The notes below the pieces were generated by a model. The model was given only the letters and a program-made list of their open reading frames with translations. It searched no databases and was not told the origin of the DNA. Shown here piece after piece: positions 26,137 to 36,271 of a DNA stretch of 64,000 nucleotides (the stretch's first letter is position 1; the number at the start of each line of letters is the position of its first letter). The stretch is from NCBI RefSeq assembly GCF_011927785.1, contig NZ_JAATJK010000001.1, positions 124,001 through 188,000 of the forward strand, written 5' to 3'. Both the position numbers and the translations under genes were made by a program. The DNA is from Micromonospora profundi (lineage in GTDB: Bacteria > Actinomycetota > Actinomycetes > Mycobacteriales > Micromonosporaceae).

Positions 26137-26949
26137 TTACTGAGTGGGCATCTGGGCCTGGAGGTCACGCGGCGTGGTGCCGGTGGCCGTCACACCCTGG
26201 TTGCACAGTGCGGTCGGACCCTCGATGGAGGCGTTCACCCGCAGGGTCTTGATGAACTCGTCGATCCGCCCGTCGTCGGCGTTGTCGACCTTGAGCTGGT
26301 AGCCCCACGCCTGAAGGGAGATCGGCTTGTCCAGACCCTCGAACGGGCTCATCATCATCTTCTCGACGCCGCGAACCTTGCCGGCGAGCTTGTCGACCTG
26401 GTCCTGCGACAGGCCCGGCTGGTAGGTGATCCAGACGGCGCCGTGCTCCAGGCTGTGCACCGCGTGCTCGGTGGCGATCGGGGCGTCGTAGACGTCACCC
26501 ATGCAGTTCTGCCAGGCGGCGTTGTGCACGCCACCGGTGGGCGGCGAGTACTTGTAGGTCAGCGGGCCGGACTTGTGGGCCTCGTACTTCAGGCTCTCCG
26601 GGTCCGACTTGCGGTAGTTGACGATGCCGTCGATGGAGTTCGCCCGATCGTCCCACGACTTGGCGCCCTGGAACGTGGCCCAGCCGGCGACGCCGATGAT
26701 GCCGACCGCGAGCACGCCCACGGCGACGAAGAGCGCGATCGGGCCCCAGGCCCGGCCCTGGCTCACCTTGACCGGCGTGATCGGCTTGCGGGGGCCCTTG
26801 CCGCCTGCCCGTGGGCTGCCGGCCGGCTTACCCGCCGGCTTGCCGGAGCCGGCCTTGGAACCGGACGTCGGCCGGCCTGCGGCCGGCTTCTTGCCGGTGC
26901 TGACCACGGTCGGGCGGCGCTCAGGGCCACCCGGGGTGCTGATGCTCAT
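26137..26949 (-). CDS. DUF3105 membrane-anchored protein
   Basis: 270-aa protein: a long Pro/Gly/Lys-rich cytoplasmic N-terminus (1-60), one membrane helix (about 70-90) and an external DUF3105 domain with HNAAWQNCMGDVYDAPI, EHAVHSLEHGAVWITYQPGL (two His and Glu, likely metal ligands) and a C-terminal ALCNQG; the two Cys (in QNCMG and LCNQG) may form a disulfide. Family function unknown. First gene of the pair with DUF305; the conserved pairing suggests a joint surface metal or redox role. ATG at 26947-26949. Confidence 0.88.
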   Translation of the reverse strand: MSISTPGGPERRPTVVSTGKKPAAGRPTSGSKAGSGKPAGKPAGSPRAGGKGPRKPITPVKVSQGRAWGPIALFVAVGVLAVGIIGVAGWATFQGAKSWDDRANSIDGIVNYRKSDPESLKYEAHKSGPLTYKYSPPTGGVHNAAWQNCMGDVYDAPIATEHAVHSLEHGAVWITYQPGLSQDQVDKLAGKVRGVEKMMMSPFEGLDKPISLQAWGYQLKVDNADDGRIDEFIKTLRVNASIEGPTALCNQGVTATGTTPRDLQAQMPTQ

Positions 26950-27035
26950 CGTGCCTCGTCAGGTCGGTCGGTCAGGGGAGATGGCGGGCCGGATGACGCG
27001 CAGGGTTGCCGCCGAGTGCCCGAGTCTACCCCCGA

Positions 27036-27041
27036 TAACAT
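27036..27041 (+). promoter_or_regulatory. -10 box of argS, leaderless type
   Basis: TAACAT ends 6 nt before the argS GTG, with no Shine-Dalgarno before the start, so the transcript probably begins at or next to the start codon. Confidence 0.5.
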
Positions 27042-27047
27042 GGGTGG

Positions 27048-28721
27048 GTGACTCCTGCAGAACTCGCCTCGGTCGTCCTCGCCGCCGCCCACACCGTCTT
27101 CGCCGAGCGTGGCCTCGACCACGCCGCGCTGCCGGAGCGCACGGTGGTGGAGCGACCGCGCAACCCCGAGCACGGCGACTACGCCTCGACGCTCGCTCTG
27201 CAGTTGAGTAAGAAGGTGGGCGTCCCGCCGCGCGAACTGGCCGCCGCCCTGGCCGACCAGCTGGGTCGGGCATCCGGCATCAAATCGGTGGAGATCGCCG
27301 GGCCGGGCTTTCTGAACATCCGGCTGGACGCCGCCGCCGCCGGCCAGCTCGCCCGGCTGATCGTCGAGGCCGGCGAGGAGTACGGCCGCAGCGACCGGCT
27401 CGCCGGCGAGAAGATCAATCTGGAGTTCGTGTCGGCCAACCCGACCGGGCCGGTGCACATCGGCGGCGTCCGCTGGGCGGCCGTCGGTGACGCGCTGAGC
27501 CGGCTGCTGCGCGCCACGGGCGCCGAGGTGGGCACCGAGTACTACTTCAACGACGCCGGTTCCCAGATCGACAGGTTCGCCCGGTCGCTGCTCGCCGCCG
27601 CGAAGGGCGAGCCGGCGCCGGAGGACGGCTACGGCGGGGCGTACATCGCCGAGATCGCGACCGAGGTGCGGGCCCGGCGGCCCGACGTGCTGACACTCGA
27701 CGACGACGCCGCCCAGGAGGTGTTCCGGGTCGAGGGCGTCGCGCTGATGTTCGACGAGATCCGCTCCTCGCTGCGCGACTTCGGGGTGGAGTTCGACACC
27801 TACTTCAACGAGAAGGACCTGCACGACAGGGGTGAGCTGGATCTCGCCCTGGTGCGGCTGCGCGAGCAGGGTCGGGTCTACGAGTCCGAGGGCGCCACCT
27901 GGCTGCGGACCACCGACTTCGGTGACGACAAGGACCGGGTGCTGCGCAAGTCCAACGGCGAGTGGACGTACTTCGCCGCGGACTGCGCCTACTACCTGGA
28001 CAAGCGGGAGCGCGGCTTCGAGCGGATCGTCATCATGTTGGGCGCCGACCACCACGGCTACGTGGGGCGGATGAAGGCGATGGCCGCCTGCTTCGGCGAC
28101 GACCCCGAGCGCAACCTGGAAATCCTCATCGGGCAGCTTGTCAACCTGCTGCGCGACGGCGCCCCGTTGCGGATGAGCAAGCGGGCCGGCACGGTGATCA
28201 CCCTGGAGGACCTGGTCGACGCGATCGGCGTGGACGCCTCCCGGTACGCCCTGGCCCGCTACTCGAGCGACTCGCCGATCGACATCGACATCGAGTTGTG
28301 GACGCGGGCGAGCCGTGACAACCCGGTCTACTACGTGCAGTACGTGGCGGCCCGGACGGCAAGCGTGGCCCGGCACGCCGCCGAGGTCGGTCTCACCCGC
28401 GGCGACGGCGCGGAGTTCCGCCCCGACCTGCTCGGCCACGAGAAGGAAAACGAGCTGCTCAAGGCGCTCGCCGAGTTTCCCGCAGTGATCGCCTCCGCCG
28501 CCGAGCTGCGCGAGCCGCACCGGGTCGCCCGCTACCTGGAGGAGCGCGTCGCGCAGGCGTACCACAGGTTCTACGACGAGCCGGCCTGCCGGATCCTGCC
28601 GCGCGGCGAAGAGCCCGTCTCCGACGCCCAGCGGGCCCGGCTCTGGCTCAACGACGCCACCCGCACCGTGATCGCCAACGGACTGCGCCTGCTCGGCGTC
28701 TCCGCACCCGAGAGGATGTGA
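27048..28721 (+). CDS. argS: Arginyl-tRNA synthetase
   Basis: 557-aa class I arginyl-tRNA synthetase, full length. It charges tRNA-Arg with arginine using ATP. Seen: N-terminal additional domain (1-105), [14 protein letters not shown] with HIGG in place of [12 protein letters not shown] as the KMSK loop, and a DALR anticodon-binding domain at the C-terminus ([20 protein letters not shown]). GTG at 27048 begins TPAELASVV. First gene of the argS-lysA-hom run, a conserved actinobacterial order; lysA starts 1 nt after its stop. Confidence 0.96.
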   Translation: MTPAELASVVLAAAHTVFAERGLDHAALPERTVVERPRNPEHGDYASTLALQLSKKVGVPPRELAAALADQLGRASGIKSVEIAGPGFLNIRLDAAAAGQLARLIVEAGEEYGRSDRLAGEKINLEFVSANPTGPVHIGGVRWAAVGDALSRLLRATGAEVGTEYYFNDAGSQIDRFARSLLAAAKGEPAPEDGYGGAYIAEIATEVRARRPDVLTLDDDAAQEVFRVEGVALMFDEIRSSLRDFGVEFDTYFNEKDLHDRGELDLALVRLREQGRVYESEGATWLRTTDFGDDKDRVLRKSNGEWTYFAADCAYYLDKRERGFERIVIMLGADHHGYVGRMKAMAACFGDDPERNLEILIGQLVNLLRDGAPLRMSKRAGTVITLEDLVDAIGVDASRYALARYSSDSPIDIDIELWTRASRDNPVYYVQYVAARTASVARHAAEVGLTRGDGAEFRPDLLGHEKENELLKALAEFPAVIASAAELREPHRVARYLEERVAQAYHRFYDEPACRILPRGEEPVSDAQRARLWLNDATRTVIANGLRLLGVSAPERM

Positions 28722-28722
28722 C

Positions 28723-30108
28723 ATGAGGGCTCACGAGGCCGGTGCGATGCACGGCGACATCGGCAGCCGGGAGCCGGCCTGGCTGCGTACCCCGGAGGAC
28801 GTCAACGCCCTGGTGCCGGCGCTGTGGCCGCGCAGCGTGACGCGCGCCGCCGACGGCGCGGTCGCCGTCGCGGGCCTGAGCGTCCGCGACATCGCGGCCG
28901 AGTTCGGCACCCCGGTGTACGTCCTGGACGAGGCGGACCTGCGCTCGCGCTGTCGGGACTTCCGGGCCGCCTTCCCGGACGAGGACGTCTACTACGCAGG
29001 CAAGGCGTTCCTCTGCCGCGCGGTGGTCCGGATGATCGCCGAGGAGGGGCTGTTCCTCGACGTCTGCACCGGCGGCGAGCTGGCGACGGCCCTGTCGGCG
29101 GGGATGCCGCCGGAGCGGATCGGCTTCCACGGCAACAACAAGTCGGTGGCCGAGCTGAGTCGGGCGCTGGACGCCGGGGTGGGACGGATCATCCTCGACT
29201 CGTTCACCGAGATCGACAGGCTCACCGCGCTGGCCCGCGAGCGGGGCGTACGGCCCGGGGTGCTGATCCGGGTCACAGTGGGTGTCGAGGCGCACACCCA
29301 CGAGTTCATCGCCACCGCGCACGAGGACCAGAAGTTCGGCTTCTCCCTCGCCGGTGGCACAGCCGCCGCTGCCGCGTTCAAGGTCCTCGACGAGGGCGTG
29401 CTGGAGCTGCGCGGTCTGCACTCGCACATCGGGTCGCAGATCTTCGACGCGAGCGGCTTCGAGGTGTCCGCCCGCCGGATTCTCGCGCTCCAGGCGCAGA
29501 TCCGGGACGCGCGTGGGGTGGAGCTGCCCGAGCTGGACCTGGGCGGTGGTTTCGGCATCGCGTACACCACCCAGGACGACCCGGCCACTCCACAGGACCT
29601 GGCCAAGCGGCTGCGCAAGATCGTCGACTCGGAATGCGCGGCGGAGAACCTGGCCGCGCCCCGGCTGTCGATCGAGCCCGGCCGGGCCATCGTCGGGCCG
29701 GCCATGTTCACCCTCTACGAGGTGGGCACGGTCAAGGACCTCGACGGCATCCGGACGTACGTGAGCGTCGACGGCGGGATGAGCGACAACATCCGTACGG
29801 CGCTCTACGACGCGTCCTACTCGGCGACGCTGGCCTCGCGGGCATCGACGGCGCAGCCGCTGCTCGCCCGCGTGGTGGGAAAGCATTGTGAGTCTGGGGA
29901 CATCGTAGTGAAGGATGAATTCCTGCCCGCCGACGTGCAGCCCGGAGATCTTGTCGCAGTGCCCGGCACCGGCGCCTACTGCCGGAGCATGGCCAGCAAC
30001 TACAACCATGTCCCCAGGCCAGCGGTCGTCGCGGTGCGGGACGGCCAGGCGCGCCTGATCGTCCGGCGGGAAACGGAAGAGGACCTGCTCGCATTGGATG
30101 TTGGATGA
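28723..30108 (+). CDS. lysA: Diaminopimelate decarboxylase
   Basis: 461-aa PLP enzyme that decarboxylates meso-diaminopimelate to L-lysine, the last lysine step. Alanine-racemase-type barrel: PLP Lys K94 in VYYAGKAF, HSHIGSQIFD, ELDLGGGFGIAY, EPGRAIVGPA, and the C-terminal beta domain with the CESGDIV active-site Cys and GTGAYCRSMASNYN. ATG at 28723, 1 nt after argS stop; stop overlaps hom by 4 nt (ATGA). Confidence 0.96.
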   Translation: MRAHEAGAMHGDIGSREPAWLRTPEDVNALVPALWPRSVTRAADGAVAVAGLSVRDIAAEFGTPVYVLDEADLRSRCRDFRAAFPDEDVYYAGKAFLCRAVVRMIAEEGLFLDVCTGGELATALSAGMPPERIGFHGNNKSVAELSRALDAGVGRIILDSFTEIDRLTALARERGVRPGVLIRVTVGVEAHTHEFIATAHEDQKFGFSLAGGTAAAAAFKVLDEGVLELRGLHSHIGSQIFDASGFEVSARRILALQAQIRDARGVELPELDLGGGFGIAYTTQDDPATPQDLAKRLRKIVDSECAAENLAAPRLSIEPGRAIVGPAMFTLYEVGTVKDLDGIRTYVSVDGGMSDNIRTALYDASYSATLASRASTAQPLLARVVGKHCESGDIVVKDEFLPADVQPGDLVAVPGTGAYCRSMASNYNHVPRPAVVAVRDGQARLIVRRETEEDLLALDVG

Positions 30109-31427
30109 CGTCACCTGTGCGTTTGGCGCTGCTCGGCTGCGGCACTGTCGGCCAGGAAGTGGTCCGGCTGCTGCACGAGCAGTCGGCCGACCTGACCGCC
30201 CGGATCGGCGCTCCATTGGAGATCGTCGGCATCGCCGTCCGCCGACTCGGTCGTGACCGCGGTGACCTGCCGGTCGACGACTCCCTGTTCACCACCGACG
30301 CGCTCGGCCTCGTCAAGCGCGACGACGTGGACGTGGTGGTCGAGGTCGTCGGCGGCATCGAGCCCGCCCGGACGTGGCTGGTCGAGGCGCTGCGCGCGGG
30401 CAAGAGCGTGGTCACCGCCAACAAGGCCCTGCTCGCCGAGGACGGCGTGGCCCTGCACGACGCGGCCGCCGAGGGCGGCGGCGACCTCTACTACGAGGCG
30501 TCAGTGGCCGGGGCCATCCCCTTGTTGCGCCCGCTGCGGGAGTCGCTGCACGGCGACCGGATCAACCGGGTCACAGGCATCGTCAACGGCACCACGAACT
30601 TCATCCTCTCCGCGATGGACGCCACCGGCGCCGGCTTCGCCGAGGCGCTCGACGAGGCCACCGAGTTGGGGTACGCGGAGGCCGACCCGACCGCCGACGT
30701 GGAGGGCTTCGACGCGGCGGCCAAGGCGGCGATCCTCGCCTCACTGGCGTTCCACACGCGGGTCAGCGCTGCCGACGTGCACCGCGAGGGCATCACCGAG
30801 GTGACAGCCGCCGACATGGCCAGCGCCAAGGCGATGGGCTGCACCATCAAGCTGCTCTGCATCGCGGCCCGGGGTGTCGACCCGGCCGGCCGTGAGACGG
30901 TGAGCGTCCGGGTGCACCCGGCGATGATTCCGCGCAGCCACCCGCTGGCAAGCGTCGGCGACGCCTTCAACGCGGTCTTCGTCGAGGCCGACGCGGCCGG
31001 ACAGTTGATGTTCTACGGCCGGGGCGCGGGTGGCGCGCCGACCGCCAGCGCCGTGCTCGGCGACGTGGTGGCGGTGTCCCGCAACCGGCTCGCCGGGGTC
31101 CGCGCGGCAAGCGAGAGCTCGTACGCCGCCCTGCCCGTCCGGCCGATGGGCGAGGCGTTGACCCGCTACCACGTCAGCCTTGACGTGTCCGACCGCCCGG
31201 GTGTGCTGGCCGCGGTGGCCGGTGTGTTCGCCCGCCACGACGTGTCGATCGCGACAGTCCGTCAGGGTTCCGCGGGCGGGGCGCCCGGCCGGGACGGCGA
31301 CGCCGAGTTGGTCATCGTCACGCACGTCGCGCCGGACGCCGCGCTCGCCGCGACCGTTGGCGAGCTGCGTGGCCTGGACATCGTCCGATCCGTGACCAGC
31401 GTGTTGCGGGTCGAGGGCGGGGCGTGA
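30105..31427 (+). CDS. hom: Homoserine dehydrogenase
   Basis: 440-aa monofunctional homoserine dehydrogenase: aspartate semialdehyde to homoserine with NAD(P)H, the branch point to threonine and methionine. Seen: Rossmann LLGCGTVGQEVV, VVEVVGGIEPA, the Lys in KSVVTANKALLAE, catalytic stretch GIVNGTTNFILSAM and YAEADPTADVEGFDAAAKAAI (split around residue 195), and a C-terminal ACT domain (SLDVSDRPGVLAAVAGVFAR) for threonine feedback. Overlaps lysA by 4 nt. thrC follows after 138 nt. Confidence 0.96.
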   Translation: MTSPVRLALLGCGTVGQEVVRLLHEQSADLTARIGAPLEIVGIAVRRLGRDRGDLPVDDSLFTTDALGLVKRDDVDVVVEVVGGIEPARTWLVEALRAGKSVVTANKALLAEDGVALHDAAAEGGGDLYYEASVAGAIPLLRPLRESLHGDRINRVTGIVNGTTNFILSAMDATGAGFAEALDEATELGYAEADPTADVEGFDAAAKAAILASLAFHTRVSAADVHREGITEVTAADMASAKAMGCTIKLLCIAARGVDPAGRETVSVRVHPAMIPRSHPLASVGDAFNAVFVEADAAGQLMFYGRGAGGAPTASAVLGDVVAVSRNRLAGVRAASESSYAALPVRPMGEALTRYHVSLDVSDRPGVLAAVAGVFARHDVSIATVRQGSAGGAPGRDGDAELVIVTHVAPDAALAATVGELRGLDIVRSVTSVLRVEGGA

Positions 31428-31565
31428 ATCGTTGAACCGGTGGTGGGGCGGCTCGCTCGTCCCGCCAGGTGGGTAACCCGGGGTGTGCCACCGGGCGCTC
31501 CGACAGGCTGGTCCAGGGTGACCAGGTACGCAGGGCGGCGCGAAGGTAGAGGCGAGGAGAGCGAC

Positions 31566-32615
31566 ATGTGGCGGGGTCTGATCGAGGCGTACCGGGATCG
31601 GCTGCCGGTCACCGCGGCCACGCCCGTCGTCACGTTGCACGAGGGGAACACCCCGCTGCTTCCGGCGCCGGTGCTCTCGGCCCGCCTCGGCTGTGACGTC
31701 TACCTCAAGGTGGAGGGCGCCAACCCGACCGGCTCCTTCAAGGACCGGGGGATGACCGTCGCGGTCTCCAAGGCGGTCGAGGCCGGCAACAAGGCGATCA
31801 TCTGCGCCTCCACCGGCAACACCAGCGCGTCGGCCGCGGCGTACGCGGCCCGCGCCGGTCTGACCTGCGCGGTGCTGGTGCCGCAGGGCAAGATCGCGCT
31901 GGGCAAGCTGGCCCAGGCGCTCGTGCACGGGGCGAAGCTGCTCCAGGTGAGCGGCAACTTCGACGACTGCCTGGCGCTGGCCGCCAAGCTCGCCCAGGAC
32001 CACCCGGTCGCGCTCGTCAACTCGGTGAACATCGACAGGCTCCAGGGTCAGAAGACCGCCGCCTTCGAGATCGTCGAGGCGCTCGGCGACGCGCCTGACA
32101 TCCACTGCCTGCCGGTCGGCAACGCCGGCAACATCTCCGCCTACTGGATGGGTTACTCCGAGGACTACGCCGCCGGCACCACGACCCGCGCACCGAAGAT
32201 GTACGGCTTCCAGGCCTCCGGTGCGGCCCCGATCGTGACCGGCCAGGTCGTGCCGGAGCCGTCGACAATCGCGACAGCGATCCGGATCGGCAACCCGGCG
32301 AGCTGGACCAAGGCCCTCGACGCGCGGGACGCCTCCGGCGGTCTGATCGCGGCGGTGACCGACCGGGAGATCCTCTCCGCGTACCGGCTGCTGGCCCGCG
32401 AGGTCGGGGTCTTCGTCGAGTTGGGCAGCGCGGCCAGCGTGGCGGGTCTGCTCCAGCAGGCCGCCGCGGGTGCGGTGCCGGCGGGTTCGACGGTCGTCTG
32501 CACGGTGACGGGGCACGGCCTGAAGGACCCGGAGTGGGCGATCTCCACCGCGCCCGCGCCGCTCACCATCGCCAACGATCCGCTGGCTGCGGCCCGCGCT
32601 CTCGACCTGGCCTGA
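31566..32615 (+). CDS. thrC: Threonine synthase
   Basis: 349-aa PLP-dependent threonine synthase, converting O-phosphohomoserine to threonine. PLP Lys K59 in [25 protein letters not shown] (phosphate/substrate loop), [14 protein letters not shown] (PLP phosphate loop). ATG at 31566 with GAGGAGAG upstream; the frame further upstream is not family-like. A 138-nt gap separates it from hom, so it may have its own promoter, unlike the tight argS-lysA-hom joins. Confidence 0.95.
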   Translation: MWRGLIEAYRDRLPVTAATPVVTLHEGNTPLLPAPVLSARLGCDVYLKVEGANPTGSFKDRGMTVAVSKAVEAGNKAIICASTGNTSASAAAYAARAGLTCAVLVPQGKIALGKLAQALVHGAKLLQVSGNFDDCLALAAKLAQDHPVALVNSVNIDRLQGQKTAAFEIVEALGDAPDIHCLPVGNAGNISAYWMGYSEDYAAGTTTRAPKMYGFQASGAAPIVTGQVVPEPSTIATAIRIGNPASWTKALDARDASGGLIAAVTDREILSAYRLLAREVGVFVELGSAASVAGLLQQAAAGAVPAGSTVVCTVTGHGLKDPEWAISTAPAPLTIANDPLAAARALDLA

Positions 32616-32652
32616 GGCGGTGACCGCCCGGCTGGGCGGAGAGCGGTGGGCT

Positions 32653-32668
32653 GCGGCCGTACGGCCGC
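32653..32668. repeat. 16-bp perfect palindrome
   Basis: GCGGCCGTACGGCCGC, 37 nt after thrC and about 97 nt before the RND gene. It could be a short terminator for thrC or a regulator site; the loop would be too tight for a strong terminator. Confidence 0.4.
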
Positions 32669-32764
32669 GCTGAGAGCGTGGGGGCGGCGGGGGCCGGGCT
32701 GATCGTGTCCGGCACACTTCCGGGTATTCCCGCCCGCAATCTCGTTCAGGAGTGAGCCAGGCCG

Positions 32765-35700
32765 ATGTCGCTGCTCGCCAGATTCAGCCTCGCCAACCGT
32801 GGGCTCGTCGCCCTCATCGCGGTGGTGATCACGGCGTTCGGAGCGTTCGCCGTGCCGTCGTTGAAGCAGCAACTGCTGCCATCACTGGAGTTTCCCGGCG
32901 CGTTCATCGTGGCCGCCTACCCCGGCGCCGGTCCCGAGATCGTCGAGTCCCAGGTGACCGAGCCGATCGAGAGGGCGCTCCAGGGCATCCCCGGCCTCGA
33001 CAAGATCAGCTCAACCTCCCGGGAGGGGTCGGCGACCGTCCAGGTCCAGTACGTGTTCGGCACCGACCTGGACGACGCGGTCAACAAGATGCAGACCGCG
33101 CTGAGCCGGATCGACACCCAGCTGCCGGAGAGCGTCGACCCGCAGGTCATCGCGGGCGGCACCGACGACCTGCCGGCGGTGGTGCTGGCCGCGTCAGGAA
33201 CCGGTGACGAGCGGGCCCTCGCCGAGAAGTTGCGTGCGACTGTGGTGCCGGAGCTGGAGAGCATCGAGGGGGTGCGTGCGGTCGAGGTGACCGGCGCCCG
33301 CGACGACATCGTGGTGATCACCCCGGACCAGGCGAAGCTGGCCGCGGCGAAGCTCCCGCCGACCGCGATCGGGTCCGCGCTCAAGACCAACGGTGTGTCG
33401 GTGCCCGCCGGTGCGGTCGCCGCGGACGGACTGACCCTGCCGGTGCAGGTCGGTACGCCGGTCGCCACCCTTGACGACCTGCGCGGCATCGTTGTCGCGC
33501 CCGGCGCGACCCCGGTCCGTCTCGGTGACGTGGCGACCGTCGAGCAGACGCTCGCCCCGGCCACCGCGCTCACCCGGACCAACGGCAAGGAAAGCCTCGG
33601 CATCATGGTCACCGCAACGCCGGACGGCAACGCGGTGGAGATCTCGCACGAGATCCGGGACCGGCTGGCCGACCTCAAGGAAGCCGCCAGCGCCGAGTTG
33701 ACGGTGGTCTTCGACCAGGCGCCGTTCGTCGAGAAGTCGATCGAGTCGTTGACCACCGAAGGTCTGCTGGGCCTGGTGATGGCTGTCATCGTCATCCTGG
33801 TCTTCCTGCTGTCGGTGCGCTCCACAGTGGTCACAGCGGTCTCCATCCCGCTGTCCGTGCTTGTGGCGCTGCTCGCCCTGTGGATCGGCGACTACTCGCT
33901 CAACCTGCTCACCCTCGGCGCGTTGACAATCGCGGTGGGCCGGGTGGTGGACGACTCGATCGTCGTGCTGGAGAACATCAAACGGCACCTGGAGTACGGC
34001 GAGGAGAAGCAGGCCGCGATCATCACCGGCGTCCGCGAGGTGGCCGGCGCGGTGACCGCGTCCACCCTCACGACGGTGGCGGTGTTTGCGCCGATCGCGC
34101 TCGTCGGCGGGTTCGTCGGGCAGCTCTTCGCCCCGTTCGCGATCACCGTGACCGTGGCGCTGCTCGCCTCGCTGCTGGTCTCGCTGACAGTGATCCCCGT
34201 ACTGGCGTACTGGTTCCTCAAGCCGTCCGGCGGCACTGTCGACGACGAGGCGGTGCGACGCGAGGCGGAGGAGAAGGAGCTCCGCAACCCGTTGCAGCGG
34301 GCGTACCTGCCGGTCATCGGGTTCGCCACCCGCAAGCGGTCGACCCGTTGGATCACCGTCGGGCTCGGCCTGCTGGTGCTCTTCGGCACGTTCGGACTGG
34401 CGCAGAAGCTGGAAACCAACTTCCTGGACGACTCGGGGCAGGACACGCTGAGCTTCCGCCAGGAGCTGCCTGCCGGCAGTGGGCTGGCAGCCACCGACGA
34501 GGCGGCCAAGCAGGTCGAGGCGGTCCTCGGACGGCTCGACGGGGTCGAGACGTACCAGGTGACAGCGGGTGGCGGCGACAACCCGTTCGCGCGCGGCGGC
34601 GGCAACAACGTCGCGACCTGGTCGCTGACGCTCGACGGCGACACCGACGCCAAGGAGATGCGCGCGCGGCTGCGCGAGGAGTTCGACAAGCTCGGCATCG
34701 ACAAGGAGGAGATCACCTTCGCCGGCGGGCAGGACGCCTCGACCAGCCAACTGGAGGTGATCGTCCAGGGCAGCGACAGGGAGGTGCTGGCCCGCGCCGC
34801 CGAGGCCGCCCGGACGGCGATGGCCGGGGTGCCGGACGTCGAAGACGTGTCCACGAGCCTCGCCGAGCAGGTGCCGCGCGTCAACGTGGCCGTCGACCGG
34901 GTCGCCGCCGGTCGGGTCGGGCTCACCGAGGCCGCTGTGGGTCAGCTCGTGGCGCAGGCGTTCCGTGGCGCCCCGCTGGGTCAGGTGGCGCTCGACGGCC
35001 GCCAGCAGGACGTCGTGCTGCGGTTGAGCGCGACGGCGCCGGTCTCGGTGGAGGAGTTGCGTGCCCTTCCGGTCGGGCCGGTGAAGCTCGACGACATCGC
35101 TGACATCACGCAGGCCGAGGGCCCGCAGCAGGTCACCCGGATCGACGGTGAGCGCAGCGTCTCGGTGACCGGCACGGCGACCGGCTCGAACCTGGGCGCG
35201 ACCAGCCAGGAGTTGCAGAAGCGGCTGGACGCGATCGACGTACCGGGGGCGACCTTCACCATCGGCGGGGTCAGCGCCGACCAGGCGGACGCCTTCGGCG
35301 ACCTGGGCCTGGCGGTGCTGGCCGCCATCGCGATCGTGTTCCTGATCATGGTGGCCACGTTCCGCAGCCTCACCCAGGCGTTGATCCTGCTGATCTCGAT
35401 CCCGTTCGCGGCGACCGGTGCGATCGGCCTGCTGCTCATCACCGGGACGCCGATGGGCGTACCGGCGTTGATCGGCGTGCTGATGCTCGTCGGCATCGTG
35501 GTGACAAACGCGATCGTGCTGCTCGACCTCATCAACCAGTACCGGGCGCAGGGCATGGGCGTCCAGGAGGCGGTGGTCGAGGGCGGCCGGCGCCGACTGC
35601 GCCCGATCCTGATGACCGCCATCGCGACGATCTTCGCGCTGTTGCCGATGGCGCTCGGGTTGACCGGCGAGGGCGGTTTCATCTCCCAGCCGCTTGCGGT

Positions 35701-36076
35701 GGTGGTGATCGGTGGCCTGCTCAGCTCGACGCTGTTGACGCTGATCCTCGTGCCGACGCTCTACACGATGGTGGAGCACACGAAGGGCGCGTTGCGGGAC
35801 CGGCGTCGCCGTGGACGTTCCGGGGACGAGGCGGTGGACCGGCCTTCGGGTCCGGAGACAGCCGAGCCGTCCAGCCCGAACCAGGTGGCGGTGCCGGCCG
35901 GCGCACCTACGTCCCGGGCTGCCTCGGGCGCCGGGTCAACGGCTGTGGGGGAGGGCTCGCAACCGCCCGCTGGGCGGCCCTCGGGCGCGTTGGTGGACGG
36001 CACCGACCAGTTCGAGGTGCTACGGCTGCCCCGTAGTCGCACCTCGCCGTTGCCCCCGTCGGAGCCGACCGAGTAA
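32765..36076 (+). CDS. RND efflux pump, AcrB/SwrC (HAE1) family
   Basis: 1103-aa RND transporter with AcrB architecture: helix 1 after FSLANRGLVALIAVV, porter loop about 35-330, helices 2-6 with AVGRVVDDSIVVLENIKRHLE (split proton-relay region near residue 395-410), second porter loop about 555-830, helices 8-12. The C-terminal 90 residues are a Pro/Ser/Gly-rich, non-conserved tail. In Gram-positive bacteria such SwrC/YerP proteins act without outer-membrane partner and export lipopeptides or drugs. ATG at 32765 follows CAGGAG. Lies between thrC and thrB without regulator gene; hairpin terminator after it. Confidence 0.92.
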   Translation: MSLLARFSLANRGLVALIAVVITAFGAFAVPSLKQQLLPSLEFPGAFIVAAYPGAGPEIVESQVTEPIERALQGIPGLDKISSTSREGSATVQVQYVFGTDLDDAVNKMQTALSRIDTQLPESVDPQVIAGGTDDLPAVVLAASGTGDERALAEKLRATVVPELESIEGVRAVEVTGARDDIVVITPDQAKLAAAKLPPTAIGSALKTNGVSVPAGAVAADGLTLPVQVGTPVATLDDLRGIVVAPGATPVRLGDVATVEQTLAPATALTRTNGKESLGIMVTATPDGNAVEISHEIRDRLADLKEAASAELTVVFDQAPFVEKSIESLTTEGLLGLVMAVIVILVFLLSVRSTVVTAVSIPLSVLVALLALWIGDYSLNLLTLGALTIAVGRVVDDSIVVLENIKRHLEYGEEKQAAIITGVREVAGAVTASTLTTVAVFAPIALVGGFVGQLFAPFAITVTVALLASLLVSLTVIPVLAYWFLKPSGGTVDDEAVRREAEEKELRNPLQRAYLPVIGFATRKRSTRWITVGLGLLVLFGTFGLAQKLETNFLDDSGQDTLSFRQELPAGSGLAATDEAAKQVEAVLGRLDGVETYQVTAGGGDNPFARGGGNNVATWSLTLDGDTDAKEMRARLREEFDKLGIDKEEITFAGGQDASTSQLEVIVQGSDREVLARAAEAARTAMAGVPDVEDVSTSLAEQVPRVNVAVDRVAAGRVGLTEAAVGQLVAQAFRGAPLGQVALDGRQQDVVLRLSATAPVSVEELRALPVGPVKLDDIADITQAEGPQQVTRIDGERSVSVTGTATGSNLGATSQELQKRLDAIDVPGATFTIGGVSADQADAFGDLGLAVLAAIAIVFLIMVATFRSLTQALILLISIPFAATGAIGLLLITGTPMGVPALIGVLMLVGIVVTNAIVLLDLINQYRAQGMGVQEAVVEGGRRRLRPILMTAIATIFALLPMALGLTGEGGFISQPLAVVVIGGLLSSTLLTLILVPTLYTMVEHTKGALRDRRRRGRSGDEAVDRPSGPETAEPSSPNQVAVPAGAPTSRAASGAGSTAVGEGSQPPAGRPSGALVDGTDQFEVLRLPRSRTSPLPPSEPTE

Positions 36077-36094
36077 CCGAACCGGCAGTTCGGT

Positions 36095-36128
36095 GCGCCC
36101 CCGGCAGGTCCCCACCTGCCGGGGGCGC
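36095..36128 (+). terminator. Terminator of RND gene
   Basis: 15-bp perfect stem GCGCCCCCGGCAGGT (36095-36109) with 36114-36128, 4-nt loop, 19 nt after the stop. Confidence 0.8.
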
Positions 36129-36257
36129 GTGCTTCATGGACACCCCGGCGGTGCGACCACGACTGATCCGTCCGCCGTACGGGCACCTGGGCGGGACGGC
36201 ACCTCCATGACAGTCTCGACGCTCCTCGGAGCCGGAGTAAGCACCACATCGACCGGG

Positions 36258-36263
36258 TAGGGT
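36258..36263 (+). promoter_or_regulatory. -10 box of MFS gene, leaderless type
   Basis: TAGGGT, 8 nt before the GTG start at 36272; no Shine-Dalgarno in between. Confidence 0.5.
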
Positions 36264-36271
36264 CCCGCTCC

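Noticed and set aside
31428..31565. Riboswitch or attenuator before thrC
   Set aside because: No conserved riboswitch core, Thr/Ile-rich leader peptide or clear terminator/antiterminator pair seen.
30741..32717. Long antisense open frame (658 codons) across hom and thrC
   Set aside because: High-GC DNA keeps antisense frames open; the sense genes carry full family motifs, while this frame is His/Arg/Gly-rich without any motif.
33194..35779. 861-codon antisense frame inside the RND gene
   Set aside because: Same artefact; low-complexity His/Arg/Asp composition and complete overlap with a clear AcrB-type protein.
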